Shown here: positions 37,384-46,408 of the stretch, piece after piece
Position numbering within the stretch: position 1 is the stretch's first letter
Layout: the number at the start of each line of letters is the position of its first letter
DNA from: JAUILA01 sp050289805
GTDB taxonomy: Bacteria > Bacteroidota > Bacteroidia > Cytophagales > Cyclobacteriaceae
Direction of reading: 5' to 3'
NCBI GenBank assembly: GCA_050289805.1
Contig: JBNKGL010000011.1
Coordinates: forward strand, 60,128 to 124,127
DNA: 64,000 nucleotides
Notes under the pieces: model-generated
Seen by the model: only the letters and a program-made list of their open reading frames with translations
Told to the model about the DNA's origin: nothing
Database searches by the model: none
Made by a program: the position numbers and the translations under genes

Positions 37384-37500
37384 ATGAAGATATTTGAATT
37401 TGTAATTCACTCTGCTATTTATCATATTCCAGAACTAAAACGAGTTCCTGCTTCCATACAGGAAGATCCTGAATTCATAACTTACTTATATCGTTTGACT

Positions 37501-38460
37501 ATGAAATCTAACTCCTTAAAATTAATATTTATAATAATCCTCACTTCTCAGTTAATCCACTGTACTTCTGAAGAAAAAAAGCAGGGTGATCTTGCTGAGT
37601 CAGTAGAGGAAGTCATATTGGTGCAAGATACAATCATATATGAGATTTCATCTTTTCAGGAAGCTGCAGACCTGATCACAGAACTGAAATACACGCCCGA
37701 AGACTGGCAGGCTGGCATTCGCGAAATTCCTAGACTCACATGGATGAAAGTGCCTGAACGCTGGCGGACAACCACTTCGAAAGAAATTGAAGTTAAAGTA
37801 AAGAAGCAAATATTTTTCAGGGTGCTTGCGCCACTCACGCTGCAAGTCAATGAGGGAATACTGAAGGATCGGGAACGGTTGTTATCCATGCTTGAAAAAT
37901 CAAATGAGTCATTTAATTCGGAAGATAAGCAATGGTTGCTTGAAATGGCGGAAGCATATAGGGTAGAAGTAAATGAGATTAATGAAGAGGTTTTGAATAA
38001 ACTACTTATAAAAGTTGACATAATACCCGTTTCACTTGCACTGGCACAATCTGCAGAAGAGAGTGGCTGGGGAACATCACGATTTGCTGCGGAAGGGAAT
38101 GCTTTATTTGGCCAATGGGCATGGGGAAAGGATGCAATGAAACCTAAGGAGCAACGGGAGGGAATGGGTGATTACGGATTAAGGAAATTTGATACCCCAC
38201 TTGAATCGATGAAGGCATATATTCATAATCTGAACACTCATCCCGCTTATGAAGACCTTCGGAGGCGGCGTGCAGAATTACGTGAAGCCGGAAAGCCTAT
38301 CACAGGACAGGAACTTGCCAATACACTTACAAAGTATTCAGAAAGGGGGGCAGAATATGTGGAGACACTTCAGGCGCTTATGCGTGTGAACCGCCTGGCA
38401 CAGGCAGATGAAGCATATTTGAGTGATGGTCCGGTGATTCTTGTAGTGCCGGTGGAATAG
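37501..38460 (+). CDS. GH73-type glucosaminidase (Bax-like) lipoprotein
   Basis: 319 residues from the ATG at 37501, the start of a lipoprotein signal ending LIHC (Cys21). An in-frame ATG at 37384 would overlap the sulfatase promoter and hide the signal. The glucosaminidase domain covers about 150-300, with the catalytic Glu in AQSAEESGWGTSRFA (Glu187) and the usual ALFGQWA and Y-S-E-R-G-A-E-Y motifs. Bax-like enzymes cut peptidoglycan beta-N-acetylglucosaminyl linkages at the outer-membrane face during remodelling. The residues before 110 are a helical stalk. Confidence 0.88.
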   Translation: MKSNSLKLIFIIILTSQLIHCTSEEKKQGDLAESVEEVILVQDTIIYEISSFQEAADLITELKYTPEDWQAGIREIPRLTWMKVPERWRTTTSKEIEVKVKKQIFFRVLAPLTLQVNEGILKDRERLLSMLEKSNESFNSEDKQWLLEMAEAYRVEVNEINEEVLNKLLIKVDIIPVSLALAQSAEESGWGTSRFAAEGNALFGQWAWGKDAMKPKEQREGMGDYGLRKFDTPLESMKAYIHNLNTHPAYEDLRRRRAELREAGKPITGQELANTLTKYSERGAEYVETLQALMRVNRLAQADEAYLSDGPVILVVPVE

Positions 38461-38585
38461 AAAATTTACTGCTACTGGGGTGACCCTTTACATGATTAAT
38501 GTCATACCGAATTTGATCCTGAATTACTAATATTATCATCGATTCAGTCCTGCCTTGGATTAAGGTTACATTAAAAATAAAAATC

Positions 38586-39062
38586 ATGAAAGGGATTCAG
38601 ATCAGTACCGCAGTTTTGGCGATTAGCTTACTTTTCCTTTATCCAAGTGAGTCAAAAGCACAATCCAACTGGGAAATTGGCGCACGTTTCGGTGATATCG
38701 CCTTTGCCATTGACGCGACAATTCCAATCGCCGCAAAGCCAAGGTTACATCCGACAATCTATATTTCAAATAGATTTGGTATTGGCGGATATTTCGACTG
38801 GATGTTTGCACTTTCGGGTGGACCGAAAGGATTGAAATTTTACCCTGGGGTTGGGCCTGAATTTTGGTTTGAAAATAGTTTTGATTTCCATATTGCCGGC
38901 GACTTCGGTATGGAATATTCATTTGACTTTCCATTAACAGTTGGATTAGACTGGCGTCCTGGCTTCAGAGTTACTGAAGGATTTAAGTTCAAATCAAGCA
39001 ATTGGGGTATAACCGCGAGGTTCCGGATTGGGGAAGGCGTGAAATTTCAGTCTGTCGATTGA
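38586..39062 (+). CDS. Small outer-membrane beta-barrel-like protein
   Basis: 158 residues. Signal peptide about 1-25 (ends SKAQS). The mature part is a series of alternating amphipathic strands with aromatic residues (NWEIGARFGDIAFAI, FGIGGYFDWMFALS, VGLDWRPGFR, NWGITARFRIG), the pattern of an 8-stranded outer-membrane barrel or a lipocalin-like secreted protein. No specific family recognised. It stands alone 125 bp after the glucosaminidase gene. Confidence 0.7.
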   Translation: MKGIQISTAVLAISLLFLYPSESKAQSNWEIGARFGDIAFAIDATIPIAAKPRLHPTIYISNRFGIGGYFDWMFALSGGPKGLKFYPGVGPEFWFENSFDFHIAGDFGMEYSFDFPLTVGLDWRPGFRVTEGFKFKSSNWGITARFRIGEGVKFQSVD

Positions 39063-39108
39063 CAAACTTGAAAATATTTAGTGTTCTCAGGTAATTCCGT
39101 GGGAAGGG

Positions 39109-39150
39109 ATGCCGTTAATCTAAAGTCATCAACTTAGATTATGCCGTTAA
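39109..39150. repeat. 10-bp direct repeat enclosing an inverted repeat
   Basis: ATGCCGTTAA occurs at 39109-39118 and 39141-39150. Overlapping these is the inverted repeat TAATCTAAAGT (39116-39126) / ACTTAGATTA (39132-39141), with one bulged A. It lies between convergent genes and may serve as a weak terminator, or be a small excision/insertion scar. Confidence 0.45.
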
Positions 39151-39213
39151 AGGTATTCGTTTCCTGATCAATTGAAATATTAAAAGGGAAGGCGAATATT
39201 TTCAATCTTCCGG

Positions 39214-39615
39214 CTACCGGTAATGCATGGTGGGCCAGTCACAGGCTGAAGCCCAATTGATCATTTCGTCGGATGAAAGAACCTCATAGAATTCAATAAA
39301 ATCATTCTGGCAGTTAAAGATGAGATCACTGTCCTGAGCATGTTCCAGGTAAACAAAAGTGCGATCATTTTTGTACTCAAAATAATAGGTGCCTGTACTT
39401 TCGATCGTTTCATCCGTGGTAACACGAACCTTCTCGAAGGTCGCATTATTATACAGAATTATAGTCTCCTCAAATGGAAAATCAGTCCAGGTGGATTGTG
39501 GGGTGCTGTATTTATACAACTCCCAGGTGCTCCTGTTATCCAGATTTTCCCCTTCATCATCAGAACAGGAAATGAAGGCGCTAATGATTATGAGCGATAA
39601 TAAAAGTCTTTTCAT
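39214..39615 (-). CDS. Small lipoprotein, lipocalin-like
   Basis: 133 residues with a lipoprotein signal ending FISC (Cys17), followed by an acidic linker SDDEGEN. The mature part is beta-rich (STWELYKYSTPQ, FEKVRVTTDET, GTYYFEYKNDRTFVYL) with two Cys near the end (NCQND, SACDWP). This is like the short lipocalin-like lipoproteins common in Bacteroidota. Function unknown. Single gene between an outer-membrane protein gene and the glycan genes. Confidence 0.7.
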   Translation of the reverse strand: MKRLLLSLIIISAFISCSDDEGENLDNRSTWELYKYSTPQSTWTDFPFEETIILYNNATFEKVRVTTDETIESTGTYYFEYKNDRTFVYLEHAQDSDLIFNCQNDFIEFYEVLSSDEMINWASACDWPTMHYR

Positions 39616-39672
39616 AAGTATAAAAATAAATTAATTTTATCAAATCTACCATATCTCCCATAAAATTGACTT

Positions 39673-40533
39673 TCAAAAGGAAGCAAGAATATCTGTGTGT
39701 ATCCCCTCAAAGGTTGAATTCTCATCAAGATTGGCAGACGTTCGAACATCCAGAAAACTTGAATAACCAAGATCTTTCATAGTATGAAAAAGATCTGCGG
39801 CCGAAGTTCCCTGCTTCCGGAGTGTCTGGTCACTCATTTCAACAAATAATGCAGGTTTATATGTCGCAATGATCTCCTTAGCCCCTTTCAACGCATTTAC
39901 CTCATAGCCTTCAATATCCATTTTTATCAAATCAATCTTTTCCAGATCAAATTGTGCAAGAATATTGTCAAGTGTATTTATTTCAATTCCGGCATTACTA
40001 TTTCCACTGTTTTTAGCAATCATATTACCACCGGCGTTTCTGGCATTCACTGAAAATTCAGCGTTGTACTTACTTTCTCCCACTCCCGAAAGGACCGGAA
40101 TTATATTTTTAAAATTATTAATCGCAATGTGCTCCGTCAGTTTTTTATAGGTTGGGGGGTATCCCTCGATGGAATATACCATTCCGCCGGTGGTCCGTTG
40201 GGCCATATTCATGGAGACTTCTCCGATATGAGCTCCAACATCGATAATTACATCATTTTGCTTTATCAGGTTGTATAAAATATTTTTCGGTCTTTGTTCT
40301 GAAGAAATTTTCCAGAATATACTCCAGTTGTTAAAACTGGACAGATCCAGGTTATAGTATAAGCCATTAATATTTGATTTACGGACTGTATTTTCTGAAT
40401 ACATCTCATTGGTGGGTATCAGGTGGATGAGGAAATTGTCTGTTCCTGTTTTTGATATCACAGCCCTCAGGATGCTTTCCATGGGGTTTAACATGAAAAG
40501 ACTTTTAATGCCCGTTGAGATAACTTTTTTCAT
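39673..40533 (-). CDS. FkbM-family methyltransferase
   Basis: 286 residues. The SAM-binding motif I is VIDVGAHIGEVSMNMAQ (about 93-109), followed by VYSIEGYPPTYKKL and, near the end, DLIKMDIEGYEVNALKGAKE, the signature of FkbM O-methyltransferases. The start of the gene overlaps the stop of the flippase by 4 bp, so the two are coupled. In this setting it probably methylates a sugar of a surface polysaccharide. Confidence 0.92.
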   Translation of the reverse strand: MKKVISTGIKSLFMLNPMESILRAVISKTGTDNFLIHLIPTNEMYSENTVRKSNINGLYYNLDLSSFNNWSIFWKISSEQRPKNILYNLIKQNDVIIDVGAHIGEVSMNMAQRTTGGMVYSIEGYPPTYKKLTEHIAINNFKNIIPVLSGVGESKYNAEFSVNARNAGGNMIAKNSGNSNAGIEINTLDNILAQFDLEKIDLIKMDIEGYEVNALKGAKEIIATYKPALFVEMSDQTLRKQGTSAADLFHTMKDLGYSSFLDVRTSANLDENSTFEGIHTDILASF

Positions 40534-41987
40534 ATAAAACGACTTAATGCCGGAAATTTATTCACAACCAAAGCAAGAAAATCGGCATCTATAATTCCCA
40601 GTTTCCATAACATAAAATAAGATGTTGCAATACCTGCTGGCACAAACAGGAGCAGCAGGTAGTCGTAAGGCAGCAGAATATAGATCATTGCAAAAATGCC
40701 GGAGCAAAGCAGCGAGATCCCTAAAACTTTACAGAGGATGAATGGTGAAAAGATGTCGGTAAGTCGGGCATTCAAAACTTTCAGCCCTTCTCTGAACAGG
40801 AGGGCCATGAGAATTATATTACTTATTAAACTGGCGGTGGATGCGCCGTAATAGTTAAAGGTGGGGATTAAAAAATAATTAAGGACCACATTCAAAAGTA
40901 AAGCTAAAAGTGAAATTATGAATATCGCGCGTGTTTTTGAAAATGCCACAAGCACATCCTGATAGTTGTTGATACGCAGATAAAGTGCAAGGTTAAAGAT
41001 GACAAAAACACCCACACTGTCTACATATTTGTTTGATAGGTAGAGTGGTATCAATTCAGGAGCAAAAAGCAAGATACTGGAAATTATCGGGAAGGAGGCG
41101 TAGGCGCTGAAGTGAATGACCTTTCGCTTTAAAAGTATCATATCTGATCTTTTTTTATCAACTCTGAGCTTCGATAATTCAGGGAGGACTATGGTCGCAA
41201 TAGAAGTGAACAGAACCCCGATAAAAGGGATCGCAATCGTTCCATTATGGAATATGGCAAAATCTTCTGTTGATTTCATAATGCTCATCATTACCCTGTC
41301 GGTCTGATTGAACAATATGAGTAAAATACTTCCGAGACCCAGCGGCAATGCGATATTCAATTGATATTTGGCACCATTCCAATCCACGTGCCAGGGCCGT
41401 ACATAATCCTTTGGAAGGAAAATAAATGTAAAGAGGAAGATTAAAATATCAATCGCCAGGAGGGCAATGAAGCAATAATAGATCGATTGGAAAAACTGGA
41501 TACATACAAAAAGGGAAGCCAGTTTTAAAAGATTAAAAATGACTGAAATCCTGGCCAGTATCTGAACTTTCCCCGAATGGACGAGGATGCTGTTTAAAGT
41601 AAAGGCACCTACCTTAAAGGGCAGTGAAAGTGCAACAAGTGCCAGCAATGGTGAAAGGGCCGGATTGGAATATGCCACAGCGATTTCCGACCTGAAAAAA
41701 AAGAGTATCAGCAATCCAATAAGGCCGAGGCCCAGAACAGCGTTCATGTTGTTCCAGAAAACTTTGTTTTTTGAGGAAGGCTGAGAATCGAGGCTTGTTA
41801 GAATCACACGTGACATTCCCAGTTGCAAAACCCCGGCAAATAAGATCCCCAGGTACAGCGCCTGGTTATAAAGCCCGTTATCCACTACCGAAAGGCTCCT
41901 TGCCAGGTAGGGGGTAATCAGCAGGCTGGCAAGGATATTGATTACCTCGGCACCAAATACAAATGAGATTTTTTTAAGAAGGGACAT
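40530..41987 (-). CDS. Oligosaccharide flippase (Wzx-like, MOP superfamily)
   Basis: 485 residues from the ATG at 41987 (MSLLKKISFVFG), the usual start of this family; an ATG 21 bases upstream is less likely. About 13-14 transmembrane helices. The N-terminal pattern INILASLLITPYLARSLS is typical of polysaccharide biosynthesis proteins that flip lipid-linked oligosaccharides across the inner membrane. It is coupled to the FkbM gene downstream and follows the glycosyltransferase, forming a three-gene surface-glycan unit with no polymerase in the window. Confidence 0.92.
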   Translation of the reverse strand: MSLLKKISFVFGAEVINILASLLITPYLARSLSVVDNGLYNQALYLGILFAGVLQLGMSRVILTSLDSQPSSKNKVFWNNMNAVLGLGLIGLLILFFFRSEIAVAYSNPALSPLLALVALSLPFKVGAFTLNSILVHSGKVQILARISVIFNLLKLASLFVCIQFFQSIYYCFIALLAIDILIFLFTFIFLPKDYVRPWHVDWNGAKYQLNIALPLGLGSILLILFNQTDRVMMSIMKSTEDFAIFHNGTIAIPFIGVLFTSIATIVLPELSKLRVDKKRSDMILLKRKVIHFSAYASFPIISSILLFAPELIPLYLSNKYVDSVGVFVIFNLALYLRINNYQDVLVAFSKTRAIFIISLLALLLNVVLNYFLIPTFNYYGASTASLISNIILMALLFREGLKVLNARLTDIFSPFILCKVLGISLLCSGIFAMIYILLPYDYLLLLFVPAGIATSYFMLWKLGIIDADFLALVVNKFPALSRFI

Positions 41988-42079
41988 TTTACACAGCTGC
42001 CGTGTCAATCGTTAAATAGCAGAACAATAATAGTCAATATGCCTGAATGGGTCATATTGAGGGATCTAAATATTCTGTG

Positions 42080-43228
42080 CTATTCAAATTTTTTGAGGTG
42101 TTCAGTGATTTTTTCCATCTGTGAACCGAGCGTATATTTTGCCAGGAACTCCTCATAAAGTGCATCCGGATTCATCAGGGTTCTGCTCCTGTTTTGATAC
42201 AGGAAAATGAGCTTTTCTTTTGCAGCTCCAGGTTGTTGTACATCATAGGAAAACCCATTCCGATTATCCTCAATAATTTCACCCAGACCATCCACATTGG
42301 AAACCAGCATCAGTGATTTTTGCATGAGCCCCTCAATTGCAACGTTTCCAAATCCTTCCCTGAGAGAAGGGATGACAACCAGGTTGCAGCTTTTATGCAG
42401 GGACAAAAGAACATCATGCGGTTGTTCCCCTACCAAAAACACAAATGCGCCAATATTTAATTCTTCTATTTTTTCCTCAATATTTTGTCGTTCGGGGCCA
42501 TCCCCTACCAATATTAATGCGACTTCGACTGGTGATAAATTTAATGCATGGATAAACCCGGCAAATTCTTCGAGAAACTTTTCATGGCCTTTTACTTTGT
42601 GAAATCTGCCGGCAACTAAAATTTTATATTCTTGTTTTATACCATATTTAGCCAGTAGAGTCCTGCCCTCAGCATGGTCAATATTCCTCGCCTGAAGACT
42701 GTTTGGCAGACATAATTCATTCTTTGTGAAATAGATGGATCGAATATTTTTCCTTACAGCCTCAGAAATAAACAGGGAGGAGTCATCCATCTTTTTTGAG
42801 AGGAATTTATTTAATGAATAGAAGACATTTACAAATGGTGATTCATCCTCATTAAAATGAATACTTCGATAATAGCAATGCAATACTATACCTCGGCGGA
42901 AAAATTTAACTAACCTTCCCACAAAATGGGTGGGTTCAAGAATCAGGATAATTTGAACCTTTTCATTTTTTGGAATTAGAGAAAGAAATTGCCGAATCAT
43001 GTAAGGCAATTTATATATGAAACCTTTGTTTAATGTGTAATAGGGATTTTTGCTAAAGACATGAACCAAATTTGCCGGTAGCTCAACGGACGAAATATTT
43101 TTTGTGTTGCTGCTTAATATCACGAGCTCACACCCAATATTATTTTTATACAGAAAGTTTACCTGGTTGATGGTTTGGAGCTCGGCTCCTCCTGTATCAA
43201 GGGAAGGTAAAACATAAATAATCCTCAT
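42080..43228 (-). CDS. Glycosyltransferase family 4 protein
   Basis: 382 residues from the ATG at 43228 (MRIIYVLPSLDTGGAELQ), the typical GT-B N-terminus; a longer frame to 43315 adds a non-family extension. The C-terminal GT1/GT4 domain (about 190-360) shows KILVAGRFHKVKGHEKF, LVGDGPERQNIE and the sugar-nucleotide motif SLREGFGNVAIEGL with its E-x7-E. It adds a hexose from an activated sugar during surface-glycan synthesis. First gene of the glycan trio. Confidence 0.92.
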   Translation of the reverse strand: MRIIYVLPSLDTGGAELQTINQVNFLYKNNIGCELVILSSNTKNISSVELPANLVHVFSKNPYYTLNKGFIYKLPYMIRQFLSLIPKNEKVQIILILEPTHFVGRLVKFFRRGIVLHCYYRSIHFNEDESPFVNVFYSLNKFLSKKMDDSSLFISEAVRKNIRSIYFTKNELCLPNSLQARNIDHAEGRTLLAKYGIKQEYKILVAGRFHKVKGHEKFLEEFAGFIHALNLSPVEVALILVGDGPERQNIEEKIEELNIGAFVFLVGEQPHDVLLSLHKSCNLVVIPSLREGFGNVAIEGLMQKSLMLVSNVDGLGEIIEDNRNGFSYDVQQPGAAKEKLIFLYQNRSRTLMNPDALYEEFLAKYTLGSQMEKITEHLKKFE

Positions 43229-43457
43229 TAAATCTGTATTTGGCCGTAAGATCGCAATTTTGAGATTAAATAGAATAAGATTAATCCATTCAGTTAAACT
43301 GAGTAATCGAAACATTCAAAGAAATTCAGGGATCCGTTTAGAGAGTTATGCATTTCCTTAACATCGGAAGGGGATGGACATTTGGAGTTTTTTTTACAAA
43401 CTATTGTTTAAGTCAACCAACTTCACTTTCTTTGTTAACAAAATATAAGCATATACT

Positions 43458-43784
43458 ATGTCAAAAGAATTTCTGGGTGAATTTGAAGAGATCATTCTCA
43501 CCATGGTTGCAGCGTTGGGCGATGAAGCCTATGGAGCATCGATCACAGATGAGATTGAATTACGCCTGAAGCGAAGTGTTAAGTTGAGCGCTGTACATGT
43601 CACATTGTACAGACTTCAGGATAAAGGGTTTTTGAAATCCCATATGGGTGGGGGTACGAATGAGCGAGGTGGCCGCCGGAAGCGAATTTATACAGTCACA
43701 GATGCCGGTATGGCTACCCTTCAGGAGTTGCAGGAAAAACGATTACTCCTCTGGGGAATGGTTCCAAAACTTAAGATTTCCTGA
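43458..43784 (+). CDS. PadR-family transcriptional regulator
   Basis: 108 residues. Winged helix with the PadR pattern AYGASITDEIELRLKRSVKLSAVHVTLYRLQDKGFL (key piece VHVTLYRLQDKGFLKS) and GRRKRIYTVTDAGM at about 70-85. Unlike many PadR proteins it lacks the long C-terminal dimer helix region. It ends 2 bp before the permease gene, the standard arrangement in Cytophagales, where the regulator represses the linked permease. Confidence 0.92.
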   Translation: MSKEFLGEFEEIILTMVAALGDEAYGASITDEIELRLKRSVKLSAVHVTLYRLQDKGFLKSHMGGGTNERGGRRKRIYTVTDAGMATLQELQEKRLLLWGMVPKLKIS

Positions 43785-43786
43785 TC

Positions 43787-46384
43787 ATGCAGCAGATACA
43801 TGAATTGCCTTCGTTGTTAACCCGTTTTCTTCGTCTGGTTTGTCCTGACTCCCTGTTTGAGGAGATCGAAGGCGACCTCATTCAACGATATAATAAGGAT
43901 TTGCGCACAAAAAATAAAACTCGTGCTTCAATTGGATTATGGTGGAATGTCCTTTTCTACCTGCGTCCCGGCATACTCTTTCGAAACCGAATCAGGAGCC
44001 TTATGTCACTGCACCTGTTGCTCAATTATTATAAGACTACCAGCAGGATATTGATGCGTAATAAGTTATTCTCATTTATCAATATTTCGGGACTTACCAT
44101 CGGGATCACCGGAGCCTTTCTGCTTTTTCTGTCGATATGGCAGGATTTTACCTATGATAATTTTCACCCTGATGCAGATCGCATCTACACAGCTTACAAT
44201 CGAACTCTGATCGATGGGGAAATTTCAGCCTGGGATGCTACGCCCAGAATACTCGCGCCGTCGATTCTGGAACAGTACCCGTCGGTGGAAAAGGCCGTGA
44301 GTTTTGCCTCATACCAGTCACCATTTCTGTTCAAGGTAAACAGCACTCACATTGTTAACGAGGCCGGTGTATTTACTGAACCTGACTTTCTTGAAATATT
44401 TTCATTCCCGCAGCTTCAGGGTGCGAGTAAAAAAGCATTGGATGATCCGGCTTCTATCATCCTGACGGAATCATTTGCGAAAAAACTCTTCAAGGATCAG
44501 CCTGCCCTCGGAGAATCCGTCACTATTTCAAGTTCCGGGTATGATTTTGATTTCAATGTCACGGCAATTCTGAAGGACCTTCCTGAAAATTCGCAATTCT
44601 CTTTCGATTATCTCCTGCCGTTCTCATTTCTGGAAAACCTTGAAGGGAAGGATGAGAACTGGAAGAATAATTCTGTTCGTACGTTTGTTAAGCTTCGTGA
44701 AGGTGTTGTGGCAGAGGACGTGAATGTTCAACTGGCATCTATCGTACAGGAGCATACCCATGATGCCAAGGATCCCGAAATATTTTTATACCCATTTCTG
44801 CGGACACATTTGCATGGTCAGTTCGAAAATGGTGTTGAATCCGGCGGGAGAATAGTAATTGTTAGGATGCTCATTCTTCTGGGCGTATTTCTGCTAGGGT
44901 TGGCGGCTATAAATTTTATTAATCTCAGCACCGCCCGTGCAGCTAAACGGTCGAAGGAAATCGGTATCCGAAAGGTAAATGGAGCAAGGCGATCGGCGCT
45001 TATTGCCCAGTTTCTCACAGAATCCCATATTCTCACCTCAATAGCATTTCTGCTCTCACTCCTTCTGGTATATCTACTGTTGCCGTTATATAACCAGCTG
45101 TCAACAAAAAATCTTGAGATTCCGATCACAAGCGGCTGGTTCTGGCTGGCGGCATTTGGGATCACTACAATCCTTGGACTGCTGGCAGGTTTTTATCCGG
45201 CACTTGCCTTATCAACATTTAAGCCTTCAGTTATCTTTCGTGAGCAGGTCTCTGTAAGAGGTTCATTTCTGCGCAAGGGACTTGTCATATTTCAGTTTGG
45301 TATAGCCATAACGATGATTTTCTCAGCAGTTGTTGTTCAAAAGCAGATACGATTTGTGCAGAATCGAAATTCAGGGTATGATAAGGAGCTGCTTATTTAC
45401 CATAATCTTCCTGAATCTCTGAACCGTTCGTTCGAGGCCTACCGGCACGAACTGGAATCAATGGGATTGGCCAGTTCTGTGTCTGCTTCCGCATCCGCCA
45501 TAACAGACCAGTGGTCCAACACCTATAATATTGAATGGACCGGAAAGGATCCTGAAGATCGCGTTATTTTTCAAAGGTTTGTAATTGATGACCAGATGGT
45601 GGAAACTGCCGGATTTAATATTACCAATGGAAGAAACCTTGACTTTAAATCATATCCTTCCGATTCAAATGCAATTCTTGTGAATCAGGCAGCTGTCGCC
45701 GAAATGGGGATGGATGATCCGTTGGGAGAATCCATTAAGGAGGGTGACAGGGAATGGACGATCGTTGGTGTGGTGGAAGATTTTGTAACTCGATCTCCCT
45801 TTGAAAAGTTGCAGCCAATGATACTTTATCCGGGATCCGACTGGAATAGCATTGTTCATATACGTCTCGCCCCAAATCAGGACGTTTCTGCACAGATGGA
45901 ACAGGTTGAAGATGTCTTTGAGAAATATGCACCGGAGTATCCATTTGATTACCGCTTTACAGATGTGGATTATGCGAGGAAATTCTCGGGAATCAAAAAA
46001 ACAGAAATGATCGCGCGGCTTGCAGGATTTATCGTGATTCTCATTGCCTGCCTCGGATTGTATGGATTAACACTTTACATTGTTCAGAACAGGTTGAAGG
46101 AAGTAAGCATCCGAAGGATTTTTGGGGGTTCAGTTGGAAGTATAGTGAAATTACTGGGATGGAAATCAGTGAACCCCATTATATGGGCCATCATTCTTTT
46201 CAGTCCGTACGCCTGGTTCAGCATGAAATGGTGGTTGCAGTCCTTTGAATATCGCACAACACTTCAGCTTTGGGACCTTTTTATCGCTGCCGGAATCCTG
46301 CTGGTAATCAGTATAGTAACCGTTGGTTATCAGATATGGAATACTTCTGCTTCAAATCCGGCGGAGGTTCTGCGCAATGAATGA
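43787..46384 (+). CDS. FtsX/MacB-type ABC permease with N-terminal prefix domain
   Basis: 865 residues. An N-terminal prefix (about 1-75, LTRFLRLVCPDSLFEEIEGD) precedes the first helix at about 95-115. Two MacB-type periplasmic domains (about 120-340 and 520-740) alternate with FtsX helices (about 365-510 and 755-860). The motif LSTARAAKRSKEIGIRKVNGARR is the FtsX coupling region. No ATPase gene is adjacent, as is usual for this Bacteroidota group; the ATPase is presumably elsewhere. Function is probably export or mechanotransmission, with the specific substrate unknown. Paired with the PadR regulator. Confidence 0.93.
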   Translation: MQQIHELPSLLTRFLRLVCPDSLFEEIEGDLIQRYNKDLRTKNKTRASIGLWWNVLFYLRPGILFRNRIRSLMSLHLLLNYYKTTSRILMRNKLFSFINISGLTIGITGAFLLFLSIWQDFTYDNFHPDADRIYTAYNRTLIDGEISAWDATPRILAPSILEQYPSVEKAVSFASYQSPFLFKVNSTHIVNEAGVFTEPDFLEIFSFPQLQGASKKALDDPASIILTESFAKKLFKDQPALGESVTISSSGYDFDFNVTAILKDLPENSQFSFDYLLPFSFLENLEGKDENWKNNSVRTFVKLREGVVAEDVNVQLASIVQEHTHDAKDPEIFLYPFLRTHLHGQFENGVESGGRIVIVRMLILLGVFLLGLAAINFINLSTARAAKRSKEIGIRKVNGARRSALIAQFLTESHILTSIAFLLSLLLVYLLLPLYNQLSTKNLEIPITSGWFWLAAFGITTILGLLAGFYPALALSTFKPSVIFREQVSVRGSFLRKGLVIFQFGIAITMIFSAVVVQKQIRFVQNRNSGYDKELLIYHNLPESLNRSFEAYRHELESMGLASSVSASASAITDQWSNTYNIEWTGKDPEDRVIFQRFVIDDQMVETAGFNITNGRNLDFKSYPSDSNAILVNQAAVAEMGMDDPLGESIKEGDREWTIVGVVEDFVTRSPFEKLQPMILYPGSDWNSIVHIRLAPNQDVSAQMEQVEDVFEKYAPEYPFDYRFTDVDYARKFSGIKKTEMIARLAGFIVILIACLGLYGLTLYIVQNRLKEVSIRRIFGGSVGSIVKLLGWKSVNPIIWAIILFSPYAWFSMKWWLQSFEYRTTLQLWDLFIAAGILLVISIVTVGYQIWNTSASNPAEVLRNE

Positions 46385-46408
46385 GGGCTTAAATTCTTCG
46401 AAATTTCG

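Noticed and set aside
43347..43363. ATGC...ACAT as a PadR operator
   Set aside because: Does not fit the ATGT-N8-ACAT pattern and is about 95 bp from the PadR start.
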